From Candolleomyces eurysporus (Eukaryota; Basidiomycota; Agaricomycetes; Agaricales; Psathyrellaceae): a stretch of 18,172 nucleotides of DNA. Where the stretch lies: NCBI GenBank assembly GCA_027579435.1, contig JANBPK010001379.1, positions 1 through 18,172 on the forward strand. The letters are read 5' to 3'. The notes under the pieces were generated by a model, which worked only from the letters and a program-made list of their open reading frames with translations, had not been told where the DNA came from and did not search any database. Position numbers and translations under genes: made by a program. How positions within the stretch are numbered: the stretch's first letter is position 1; each line of letters begins with the position of its first letter. Below, piece after piece: positions 1 to 8,069 of the stretch.

Positions 1-115
1 AGCAGGGCACCCAAAATTCCCTTTGCCATTTTATGTATCCTGGAGAGCAGGGCTCCGAAATTCCCTTTGCCATTTCATGTATCCTGGAGAGCAGGGCTCC
101 AAAATCTTTTGCCAT
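1..115. repeat. 44-45 bp minisatellite, about 2.5 copies
   Basis: Three successive units begin with AGCAGGGC at positions 1, 46 and 90. Each carries CCCTTTGCCATTT or a close variant, and the first two end in TATGTATCCTGGAG. The third unit is shortened and runs into a G-rich stretch at about 119-140. The first unit is 45 bp and the second 44 bp, so the array does not preserve a reading frame and is probably non-coding. It lies just upstream of the first recognisable exon of the + strand KDZ-like gene, so it could be 5' untranslated, intronic, or subterminal DNA of that element. The window edge cuts it, so total copy number is unknown. Confidence 0.85.
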
Positions 116-211
116 TTCTGGGGGGCTTGGGGCTGTTTGGGACTCCACAANTCNTTCCTTTCTTTTTTTTTAGCCCTTTGATTTAAAATGAATACTAACA
201 AAATTATATAG
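116..211 (+). other. Intergenic or intron sequence upstream of first visible exon
   Basis: This stretch has ambiguous bases at 151 and 154, a T-rich tract at about 155-172, and an acceptor-like TATATAG ending at 211. I see no coding similarity. The - copy of the same gene has a long exon with AT-hooks at the corresponding place, and nothing equivalent is visible here. The 5' exon of the + copy is therefore missing, different, or lies to the left of the window. Confidence 0.4.
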
Positions 212-3200
212 CAAAGCTCAGTCTGCTACTGCTCTAGTAAAGAAACCCAAAAAAAGCTCTAATGCAANCCCCCCGGTTGGNTTTTTATTTTTGCATTCAA
301 CTTATGCTTGTTTGCTCATTCATATTTAGTGCTGAGCAGATCCTGGCAGCTTCCAAAACCCCTGTTGCTCCACCCCCTCGTCGTAAAGCAGCAGGAGGAT
401 CTTTTGCCAGTGCAGATGTCCCAGTCCGTAGCCGCCGCACCAAGTCAGATACCCCTGAGGATAGTGATGACTCTGAAAAGGAGGATAAAATGGAGATTGA
501 AGATAATACTGAAAACAATGCAAACAATGAGGAAGGGGCTGAGTTGGATGCAGGGAGTGATGCTGTTGAGAACCAGCAAGAGGAAAGGGTTGGGTTGGAT
601 GCAAGGGGTGATGTTAACCAGAAAGAGGAAGGGGCTGAGTTGAATGTAGGGAGTGATCCTGATATCCAGGTTGAGGACAGCAAGGATGATGGTCAGAAAT
701 CTCACAATAGTTTGCTGCTTATCTGCTGACCCACTCACCCTTAGATATTGAGATGCATGATTCACCCAGCCCTCAGCCTGCCCATGGGTCTTCCCGCTCT
801 TCTGGAGGCATTCTTCGTGGTCGCCGTGACACTCATCGCTTTGCTGATATGCAAGAGGATATTGACACAGTGCCTGGTGTTACTGCAAAGGGGCGGGTTT
901 TAATCTACACAACATCCAAAAACCCTGCTAGCTATGAACCAGAAACCGATAAACCTACAGCTGCAGTTGATATCCCTTGCCTACAGTCTTTGGGTGCAGT
1001 TATCAGAGCTGTGGAGGCTAAGTACCCCAAAATCTGCAGTAAGTATTCCTAATTCAATCCTGAGATCCTTGCTCATATTTTATTTGTTCTTAGTAAAAAC
1101 TTCAGCTCGAGGATTGGCCATAATTATATCTTTGTGGGAGGATGGATATTGGCTTGCAAAGGGTACCTATGAAAGTGCTCAAGAGGATGATGAAGAAGTT
1201 GATTGGGATACTGATGGAAGACAGCCAACTTTGCGGATTCTCCAAGTAAGTATTTTGTAATTTATTTGTTGAGCAAGTACTGATGTATCATAGTCGGACT
1301 ATGAGGTTGGAGTTGATTCAATCCCAGATGCTCCTGAATCTGCCCTCCCATTCCGCCTTGCACATCCACGCTCTCGCTCCAGTACTCCAGGAGCTCGATC
1401 ATTTTCTACTGGGTCTCGTGGTGCTACACCTGGCTCTCGTGCTGGAACACCTGGCTCTACTTCAGGTGTTGTTGCAGCAACTTCATCTCTGGTTATCTCC
1501 TCTACGGCTGATGACGCGGCCAGAGAGGAAGAGCTTGTCAACTTGTTGAACATACCTCGGGACCCACTGCTGGATAAATCCCGAGGATCACTCCAAGTTT
1601 GCTTTCAGCGTTGGGAGACCATTCAAACCGCTCACCAAGTCTGGAAAGCCAAGAAAAAGGATGGTACCTGGCCAAGCTCACTTCAAATCACTGAGCTAGA
1701 TATTAATGTCTTGCTCTTTGGAAAGTCCATGTATCACAGATACAACCCATTGTTCAAGAAACTAGTGGAGGCTAAGCCAGAGTACACTGAATGGCAGATT
1801 CAGCAGCATCAAAAGATGCAGGCCTGGCTTCGTGAAGCTGCAGATGCCCCTGCCTCCTTATCACTGTGGGAAGGCGTAACCAAGGGGACCAAGGAAAGCT
1901 ATAGCTTGGCCAAGCTTGAAGAATGGATGGGGTTGATTGAAAAGAAGGCTAAAAAGAAGGCTAGGAGATCTCAAAGTACTGTGTAAGTACACATGTGCTG
2001 GGTTTGACTTGATATTTATTCATACATGGAACATTTTAGCTATTTGTTGATCTGGCTTTGTTTTGCTTTATGCTGTCTTTTGCTTGTCAACTTGTTTGAC
2101 ACTCTTAGTGTTTTGGTCTATGCTTTTGCTGTTTTGAAAATAGCTTCTATTTATCTGGCACACCCAAGCTTATTTTATTTATCTTGGAGCTATGCCAAGG
2201 CTCTTCTACTCACATGTATACATATCCTAGCCTACTGCATAGGCTCTCCCCTCATTGTTTTGGTTATATTGCTTCCTGGTGCTTGGGCTTCTCCTCCATC
2301 TATGCCTTTCCCTGATATCAAGTTTGATGATTTTAGCAAATTTGTTCATCTGAACTTTGGGAAAGACATATCTTTGGCTACAGTTTTGACAATACTGTTT
2401 AGCCTTTTGGAGAACCCTGATTTAATAAATCTGCATGCTAGGCAACAGATTGCTATCAAGCCAACTGAACAAGGAAGACTTGTCACCACATGGCTCAGTG
2501 CATTTGTTACAACTTTGATTGAAAATCGCTTGGCTGAAGTTGTCACTGAATTCTTCACTGAGTCCGAAACTGTTCCAGTTACCCGACCCAAAAAGGTTTC
2601 AGCAGTTGGTATCAAGATAGACAAGCTTATCAAAACACTAAAACTGTTTCCTTTTAAAACATCTGGAGGCTTTCAATCAGGAGGAAAACGAAAGGCAATT
2701 TCTTATGATGCAATTGAGCCTATCTACATGATATGCCCAGCCACCTACATGTGTCAGAGTCAGAATTGCAAGGACTATGCACTAGTTCAAAAAACTAGGT
2801 TTCAACATCAAGCAAAGGTTACTTTAATTAAAGGAACCAATGTCCACAAGCATGCCTATGTTTTGCATGGAGAATGCTCCTTTTGTCAGTGCTTTTACTA
2901 TGCAGACCATGATAGTGTGCTTTCTGGTCAAAAACGGCTTCAGAGCTACAATGCTTCAGCTTATTATCTCAAGATTGGCCAAAACCTTTGGGTGGACAGG
3001 CAGTTTACAAACTGTGTTCTGAATAGCATGTACAGCCATCATGCCTCTGCATCCTCAATTGCTGAATGGTGGAATCATAGTTTTGGCCTTGATTCAGATA
3101 GCAAATTAAGCCGTAGACAAGTATGGCAAGCCTTTGTTCAAGAATCAATCCGCCTAGTCTCTGGTGAAACCATTGGGGATATTCTATTGCCAGATGATGT

Positions 3201-4344
3201 GACTATTGATGAAGCCACTGAATATGCTTATATGTACCTTGGTGCTAATGGCATCATCAAAGCATCTGAAGGTCACTCATGCACTGAATGCAGCCATCCT
3301 CAGAAATTTCCAGCTGGTGAAGTGCCAGATGATCCTGAAAACTATGCACCTGTTACCATGGTGGTAGTTGATGGAATTGTAATGGGACCAACACACTGTG
3401 CTTTTCCAGGCTGTGAAGATTCTCTTGATAATGCTAGAGGTGAAGCTTTTTGCACTGCTCACAAACTGCAATATGGAAATCGTTGCCGTGTAGTTGATTG
3501 CCAGGGCAGATCTGTTGCTGGAAGCAGAGCATGCTCCGATCATCAGAATATGTGGAAAAAATATCAAGAATCCCATAGCCATAGCAGTTTGCAGGGAGTT
3601 CGTCGGATGATCAATAGGCCTGATGAAACCCAGCCTTGGCAAAACAGACAAAATTCTGATTCTGTGCCACATGACCAGCCTGCATCTAACTCAGGCATAG
3701 ACAACAGAAAACATTATTTTGGACCTGCTAAATTCTACTGCGTTGAAATTGCTTGTGCTCCATGTGGTGCAGTTATTGCTTGGACAAAATTTGACCGATC
3801 TGAATCTCCAACAAAGATTCTCAAATTCTTGGAAGATATTTTCCCAAATGAAGCCTCTAAACCAAGCTATATTTGCATTGATAAAGCTTGTCAAGTTTTG
3901 CGCACAGCAGCTGTCAATAAAAGCTTTTCAACAATCTGGCCAAATACCAGATTTATTGTTGACACCTATCACTATAATAATCACAAGAAGACTGATGATC
4001 TTTGCAAGACTTGGTGCAACCCTTCACCTGAGGATGACTCCAACCCAAATTATCTCAATCTCATAACCCTTGAACGTGATAAAAATGGGATTCTCCAGGC
4101 AAAACGAGCATTTAATACACAAGCCAGTGAGCAACTCAATTCATGGATAGCAAGCTTCAATTCCATATTAAAGCGGATGACAATTCATAATTTTAACTGG
4201 TTTTTGCATGTTATGCTATTTTTGCATACAAAACATGTTATTCAAAGGCAAAAACAAAGACAGGAACGTGCTGAAAGATCAAATAGAGCTGATAGAGATG
4301 ATGCAGAGGTTGAGGAAGCAATTGATACTGATGATGAGGTGTAA
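212..4344 (+). CDS. KDZ-like transposase with CxC5/CxC6-type zinc clusters, spliced, 5'-incomplete
   Basis: Proposed exons are 212-275, 330-691, 745-1038, 1094-1245, 1294-1982 and 2040-4344. From 330 onward all phases agree and leave about 1266 open codons. The product should be a cut-and-paste DNA transposase acting on its own element in the nucleus. In order it has: a lysine-rich start; an acidic repeat region (about 528-660); a GILRG-RRD motif (about 810-835); a conserved region at 1094-1245; an S/T/G/P-rich linker (1294-1530); a helical region with a GTWPSS motif (about 1660-1680); a hydrophobic stretch (2040-2300); a CxC5-type cluster; then a DDE-like core containing a CxC6-type cluster. 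Numbering from the internal Met at 2026, candidate catalytic residues are D449, D619 and E702. All regions recur in copy 2. The 276 donor (GTTGGN) only fits the frame if the N at 268 is spurious. The start codon was not found. Splitting it into two genes (stop at 1984-1986, start at 2026) is the main alternative. Confidence 0.72.
528..665 (+). repeat. In-frame acidic coding repeat in copy 1 N-terminal region
   Basis: Within exon 330-691, a Gly-Ala-Glu-Leu-Asp-type unit recurs three times with degeneration: EEGAELDAGSD, then EERVGLDARGD, then EEGAELNVGSD. At DNA level the shared core is GAGGAAGGGGCTGAGTTGGATGC-like, partly degenerate. The region is strongly acidic and probably disordered. Copy 2 has a proline-rich repeat in the equivalent exon instead, so this segment evolves quickly. 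Confidence 0.7.
1983..2039 (+). other. Phase-2 intron joining the accessory and transposase reading frames
   Basis: The donor GTAAGT begins at 1983 and the acceptor CATTTTAG ends at 2039, giving 57 bp, with a possible TTGAC branch site. The upstream reading frame ends in TAA at 1984-1986, which lies inside the donor. Splicing joins the last two bases of the upstream exon (1981-1982) to base 2040 and enters the downstream 2026-4344 frame exactly. Copy 2 has the same arrangement at 15384-15448, which makes a chance match unlikely. Confidence 0.75.
2040..2300 (+). other. Hydrophobic, membrane-like coding segment
   Basis: Residues about 6-88 (numbered from the Met at 2026) are almost all hydrophobic, with about three or four stretches of 16-20 residues lacking charge, ending at a GAWAS motif just before a conserved MPFPDI motif. 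Copy 2 has a shorter hydrophobic stretch ending in VYAAP before the same MPFPDI motif. If translated it would make membrane segments, which is unexpected in a transposase. The alternative is that part of it is spliced out by a longer intron using an acceptor further downstream. Confidence 0.6.
2731..2910 (+). other. CxC5-type cysteine cluster (domain in copy 1)
   Basis: From the Met at 2026, cysteines 237, 243, 248, 284 and 287 form a CP-x4-C-x4-C ... C-x2-C pattern followed by YYADHD. Copy 2 keeps CP-x4-C-x4-C and C-x2-C followed by VYFADQD. Clusters of this kind are known at the N-terminal side of KDZ transposase domains and are predicted to bind zinc. The family name is from memory and not confirmed by a profile search. 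Confidence 0.6.
3277..3550 (+). other. Zn-knuckle CxxC, first acidic motif, and CxC6-type cluster
   Basis: C419 and C422 (HSCTECSHP) lead into the VVVDG motif, where D449 is the candidate first catalytic acid. Directly after it come C458, C463, C476, H479, C487, C492, C503 and H506, ending at WKKY. This is a two-fold C-C-C-H pattern of the CxC6 type. Copy 2 keeps every one of these ligands. The cluster therefore sits between the first acidic residue and the next core strand, as an insertion in an RNase H-like fold. Confidence 0.6.
3718..4230 (+). other. DDE-like catalytic core, second and third acidic motifs
   Basis: The HYFGP motif opens a segment with CGAVIAW, SESPTKIL, YICIDKACQV (D619), RFIVDTYHY, H653, C660-x3-C664 (LCKTWCNP) and FNTQASEQLNSW (E702). 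The D...CQV and SE..NSW motifs resemble the second acid and glutamate motifs of KDZ transposases. All are conserved in copy 2. D619-E702 spacing is 83 residues. The assignment of catalytic acids is inferred from motif position and conservation. Confidence 0.6.
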
Positions 4345-4372
4345 ATGTAAATATATATGTACTTTACTTAGG

Positions 4373-4386
4373 CAGAAGAAATAAAA
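4373..4386 (+). terminator. Possible polyadenylation signal of copy 1 gene
   Basis: GAAATAAAAG lies about 35 bp after the transposase stop codon at 4342-4344, just before the subterminal array. It matches the AATAAA-type signal, which is only loosely required in fungi, so support is weak. Confidence 0.35.
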
Positions 4387-4392
4387 GTACTA

Positions 4393-4806
4393 TTGTGGAC
4401 CCTTTGTGGACTTTTAAAAATTGCTGGTGTGTATAGACATCACTTGTGGTGGAGTCCAGTAGACCCATTATGGAGTCCAGTAAACTTATTGTGGACTGTT
4501 TGTGGACTTTTAAAAATTGCTGTTGTTTATAGAAATTACTTGTGGTGGAGTCCAGTAGACCCATTATGGAGTCCAGTAGATTATTGTGGACTGTTTGTGG
4601 ACTGGAGACAGCAATTTGTGGACCCTTTGTGGATTGTTTGTGGACTGGTGAAGGCAATTTATGGACCTTTTGTGGACTGTTTGTGGACTGATTTGTGGAC
4701 CCTTTGTGGACTATTTGTAGACTGCTTGTAGATTGCTTGTGGAGTCTACTGGAGTCCATAGGTGGTGATTATGTAAATTTCCTTTTATAGAAATTCTTAT
4801 ATGCCA
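4393..4806 (+). repeat. 3' subterminal TGGAC array of copy 1
   Basis: The stretch after the transposase stop is packed with TTTGTGGAC and TGGAGTCCAGTAGA words. Two direct 96-bp units start at about 4403 and 4499, each with CTTTTAAAAATTGCTG (at 4411 and 4507), followed by shorter degenerate units spaced about 12-30 bp up to about 4760. The coding-strand orientation of the dominant GGAC word matches the array of copy 2. Subterminal arrays of short motifs are typical transposase-binding regions of large DNA transposons; that role here is inferred. Long open frames across it are a product of the repeat. Confidence 0.8.
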
Positions 4807-4831
4807 GTCCAGTGGAATTGTTGTGGAGTGA

Positions 4832-5224
4832 GAAGTACTGAAGGACTGGGATTTCAAGTGGGGTGACCTTGTACTAATGAGGAACACCCCAGTAGAGTCC
4901 AGTCTTAACAAGAAGATGAAGCCATGTTATTTAGGACCTATGGTGGTCGTCACTCGGAATAAAGGCGGCGCCTACATTCTGGCTGAGCTTGATGGCTCGG
5001 TTTATCAGAATAAGGTAGGGGCCTTCCGAGTTATACCTTACTACCCAAGAAAGTCAATAAAGGTTGGAACAGATAAGACTACGGGTTTTGATTTAAGTGA
5101 AGAAGCAATACATGAACTAGCTAAAGGTATAGAAGATGGTAGTGAGGATTTTGTTGACTATAACTTTGAATCTATGCTGCGGTTTAAGACAAAGGAGACG
5201 GGAAATGGTAGCGATGAGGAATGA
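4832..5224 (+). pseudogene. Ty3/Gypsy-type pol remnant: integrase C-terminal domain
   Basis: The frame opens after a TGA at 4829-4831 and reads KDWDFK, GDLVLMRNTP, KMKPCYLGPM, GGAYILAELDGS and FRVIPYYPRKS before a weakly conserved acidic tail and a stop at 5222-5224. GDLVL-RN followed by KM-P-YLGP and a GGAYIL-ELDG segment is the usual C-terminal end of Ty3/Gypsy integrases in fungi. The catalytic integrase, RNase H, reverse transcriptase and gag are absent to the left, where the KDZ-like element's terminal array begins. The fragment is therefore 5'-truncated, probably by insertion or rearrangement. The downstream antisense exon ends 4 bp after its stop. Confidence 0.8.
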
Positions 5225-5228
5225 GTAC

Positions 5229-5998
5229 TTAGTCGGACTCCTCTTCCTCTTCCACCATCTCCTCCTCCTCCATGAGTTCCTCTTTTCCCGCAGCGCCATT
5301 CTCCTCCATTTTGATGTCTTCATTGCCCCAGGAGAGAGCCTTGCCCTCTTCCTCAGCCGGCTCTTTGACAACCTCCTTCTTCTTCTCTAAGGTTGGTTCT
5401 TTAACCGGCTCCTCGACAGTTTCCTTCTTTTCGACAACTTCCTTAGGTTTGGCAGTGGCACGTTGCTTCCCTTTCCCTTTGGTTGTCTTGGTAGCTGGAG
5501 CGGCCTGAGTCTTGGCTCAGGTCTTGGTCTCTGAAGCTTCTCGAGCGGCTTTAGCTCTAGTCTTCGAAACCGTCTCCTTGGCCTTTGCTTTGGAAGATCC
5601 CTCGGCGGTGACCTTGGACGGCGGGGCTTCGGCCTTTGCAAGCTTTGGTTTCTTCTCCTTTGGCTCCTTGGGAGTCTCCTTGGACTCTTTAGTTTTCTTT
5701 GGAACCTTCTTCATAGGAGACGGAGTAGGGGTAGGAACGGCGGGAAGCAAAACAGGAGGATTGGGAAGTTGTGAGTCACTTTCGTATCTATTGCGGAGGG
5801 ATGCAAGTTGCATAACGCTTGCGTGGCATAAGAAAGAAAGGGCTTTGATCTCGCTGTCAATCCTGGCTATGTTGGACTTGAGGCAGTTCATCTGGTAGAA
5901 CAGGTCTAACGCTGGGTGAGTCGCTCCTATGGCACTCTCAATGGCAACAGACATCTGCTGGTACTCTTCAGCAAAGATGCCAGTGTCAAATGTAGAGC
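5229..5998 (-). pseudogene. Last exon of an antisense retroelement gene, K/E-rich tail
   Basis: An acceptor (TTATTATAG) ends at 5999 and the exon reads from 5998 to a TAA at 5231-5229. It starts with a FAEEYQQM motif, then a probable alpha-helical stretch (about 50 residues with LDLFYQMNCL and ASLRNRYESD), a proline-rich linker, then long Lys/Glu/Ala-rich low-complexity sequence ending in poly-Glu (EEEEESD). One in-frame TGA sits at 5519-5517; both sides stay in the same frame, so a CGA-to-TGA change is a simple explanation. It is convergent with the Gypsy pol remnant. I do not recognise a domain. It could be a nucleic-acid-binding or gag-like accessory protein of the retrotransposon. Confidence 0.55.
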
Positions 5999-6000
5999 CT

Positions 6001-6422
6001 ATAATAAAATAACTCTAAGATTAAAGAAAGAACAAAAGAATACAGTGCCGCACCATAAGGATGAAACTCCAGTGGGTTACTGGTAGATGCTGGGAGCCTG
6101 AAAGGGGTGTTTGGAAGCCGTCCCAGAGTCGAATACTGGTACGGCACAAGTCAGTATCAGTGGTTTGGGGGACACAAAAGGTACGCACGCTCCGTTTAGT
6201 TGGAATGCTACGAGGGATGTCTCGGACCCCGCTTCGAGAGGTGTCTCTAAGCTCTCGGCCGGTCTGAGCCCATATTGGAAGCGGCTGAATGTGAGTGTGA
6301 GCAAAAAAGTAATGGTTCAAAGGTGGTACGGCACAAACCTGGCCGCCACAGTCCCTTATCCCAGCACGAATGAGATGCTGTAGGGAGACTCTAAGCTCCT
6401 TCGGGAACAGGTTGTTAACAGT
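6001..6422. other. Unassigned retroelement sequence with repeated GTACGGCAC words
   Basis: No intact gene is convincing here. The word GTACGGCACAA occurs at about 6139 and 6336, and a related GTGCCGCACC at about 6046. On the - strand, several frames are open for 60-100 codons between 6304 and 6021, and one could be the exon before 5998, but no donor fits the phase cleanly. A TGTAGGGAGAC at about 6379 could mark the left end of an LTR whose right end would be CCCCCACA near 7567. That pairing is speculative. Confidence 0.3.
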
Positions 6423-6830
6423 GATACAACTGCGNTTTTTTTTAGCGAATATAAGTTCAATTTTCGCAATAATAAACTATAAAGATGACGCGGTCTGAGT
6501 CTCTAAGTACAAGGAATGACTACGCTATTGATAAGGTTCACGTGGCTTGAGAAGGAAAAGAGTTAGTACTACAACTCTAGGGACACGAGAGTTGAAGCTA
6601 CTCGAGGCTGTCAACTTGAAGCCGCCCCAGTTGTATTATACCCTGACCGGAGAAGCCACTCTAGTTGACGCCGTGCTAAAAGTCAGGCGGCTTGACTGAA
6701 GCGGCTTCAGAAAAGTCATATACCTTTACAACGCAACTGTCAGGACTCTCAGGCGGCACTACCAGAGAAGTTCAGAAATCAGGTGGCTTCATATTAATCG
6801 AGTACAAGTGCTGGAGCAGCTTGAGGAAAC
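6423..6830. repeat. LTR-like non-coding segment, copy A
   Basis: This segment resembles 10320-10560 in word order: GATACAACTGCG then a T-run and AGCGAAT; GATAAGGTTCACG; ACTACAACTCTAGGGACACGAGAGTTG; CTACTCGAGG; and TATACCCTGA. The end at 6785-6830 (TTCATATTAATCGAGTA ... GTGCTGGAGCAG) resembles 11915-11950. Identity is low, so these are old or come from different families. No protein is encoded. An ambiguous base is at 6435 next to the T-run. Confidence 0.5.
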
Positions 6831-7550
6831 CTTCGAAACAACAAAGTCCATGGCTAGTGGCGCAGCTGGGTGGCTGTGAGAAACTCCGACGCGGTGAGAG
6901 GAACTGAAGCGGCTTGAGTCCTGAGTCAAGGGAATGACCAGACCGACTGTTGGCATCGGGTGAAAAGGTGCAGGTGATGCCGGGTGAGGCAACTGTACCT
7001 GTCCAAGCGGCTTGAGACTAGCAACGGGAGTAGGGGATGTGGAGCAAGGATGCCCGTCCACTCTCAATTGTCAGTCGGCATCTCACGCGGCTTCACCAGA
7101 AAGGAAATGGTGATCTAAATTTGGCGTCCAGAGGTGCGCCTGACTCGCGCGGCTACAATCTTGGCGTGGCCTCTACCAATACCCGGTTCTATTTTCTCTT
7201 TATCTTTTGCTTGGACTCTTATTATTGGCTATGACTTGTCTATCACATGTGTCTCTTTATCTATTTTTACGCAGCTCGAAGTAGTATATATACACGCTAA
7301 TGACTTACTCGAGCGGCATCATCGTATCACTGTTGTTTTATCTTTACTTGCGTTTATCGACGAATCTATCGAGCTTTTTCTGCATATATTTCACACGGCG
7401 TGAACTATCAGTTGCATTGGAATCTTAGGATCTTAAGCAGTCATAAGGAGTGACTACTAAAGAATAGGAACCTTACTAGCAGTACACTAGGGTACTTCTA
7501 GTTCTGTAGAGTGTATCAAAGAGAGAACAAGAGAACTTAGTATTCTTAAT
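6831..7550. other. Non-coding retroelement sequence with GCGGCTTGA/GCGGCTTCA words
   Basis: No gene is supported. The word GCGGCTTGA or GCGGCTTCA recurs at about 6687, 6701, 6909, 7007 and 7087, with degenerate versions nearby. The right end (about 7390-7567) has the look of an LTR end, with many TACT/ACTAG words and a terminal TATAACCCCCACA. I infer an LTR region, but the partner end is not established. Confidence 0.35.
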
Positions 7551-8025
7551 TCACTCTATAACCCCCACAAACTCGCACTTTGACTTTCGTGCGGCCTGAC
7601 TCTCACACCGTGTGACTATACACAGCTTGTATACAGGTTGTGGTTGGTGTTTTGTGTGTGTGTTTCTGAGCTCGGCAGCACCGATCTCATCAACAGAATG
7701 AATCGAGGCGGCCGAGTGGATGTCATTCAGGTGATTGTCTTGGCGTATAGCCTGATCGATGACCTCTGGTTTATTGAGCAAGGTCGGATTGTGCGTCAGG
7801 ATATAAACCTGGTTTGAAATAAAGGTCAGAAAGTGAAGCGGCTCAAAAAAGACATAGCAATAACTCATGGCTTGCTCTACTAAGGGCTGGTTGAGAGCGG
7901 AATTTTGGCTTATTGAGTGAAGGACAGGGACCAAAGACATAAGAAAGAATTTGGGAATTATCTCGTTTAGGTGTTCCTTCCAGAAGTTGGCTATGTTGCT
8001 GGAATTCATAAGCGGTTGGGAAGCC
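7551..8025 (-). CDS. Unidentified antisense ORF, retroelement-associated
   Basis: The most plausible start is the ATG at 8025-8023 (MASQPLMNSSN); the frame is open a little upstream to 8069. It encodes about 157 residues, hydrophobic and helical in the first two thirds (IPKFFLMSLVPVL, CYVFFEPLHFLTF), then histidine- and charge-rich. The last part may be past a splice donor (for example the region near 7650) and not real protein. On the - strand a TTTTAAAA sequence lies about 110 bp upstream. I recognise no family. Like the ORFs at 9764 and 11432 it may be the first exon of an antisense gene carried by a Gypsy-type element. Confidence 0.35.
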
Positions 8026-8069
8026 ATAGTAAACGAGATTGAATAACACTGAAAGTAAGGTAAGAACAA

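Larger units (their letters stand above)
1..4838 (+). mobile_element. KDZ-like DNA transposon, copy 1 (right part, 5' end outside or unresolved)
   Basis: The element comprises the multi-exon transposase gene at ~212-4344 and a 3' subterminal array rich in TGGAC at ~4393-4760. It ends in a block (about 4807-4838) that resembles the block at the outer end of the array in copy 2. Immediately to the right, a Gypsy integrase reading frame opens at 4832, which suggests the element inserted into, or lies next to, a retrotransposon. No terminal inverted repeat could be checked because the left end is not in view. The KDZ superfamily is known to be expanded in basidiomycete genomes. Assignment rests on the CxC5/CxC6-type clusters and the DDE-like core. 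The exact right end is an inference. Confidence 0.6.

Noticed and set aside
297..683. - strand frame opposite exon 330-691
   Set aside because: It mirrors the acidic repeats of the + strand exon, whose frame is supported by splice phase and alignment with copy 2.
2026..2028. ATG at 2026 as the start of a separate transposase gene with a signal peptide
   Set aside because: The ATG lies inside a predicted intron whose splicing is in frame, and copy 2 repeats the arrangement. I keep it only as an alternative.
2346..2633. - strand frame of 95 codons inside the copy 1 transposase
   Set aside because: It overlaps a conserved + strand region and has no motif or promoter.
4364..4759. Long open frames on both strands across 4364-4759, rich in Trp/Cys/Leu or His/Lys/Gln/Ser
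   Set aside because: They follow the TGGAC repeat units exactly and have repeat-driven composition, so they are by-products of the array.
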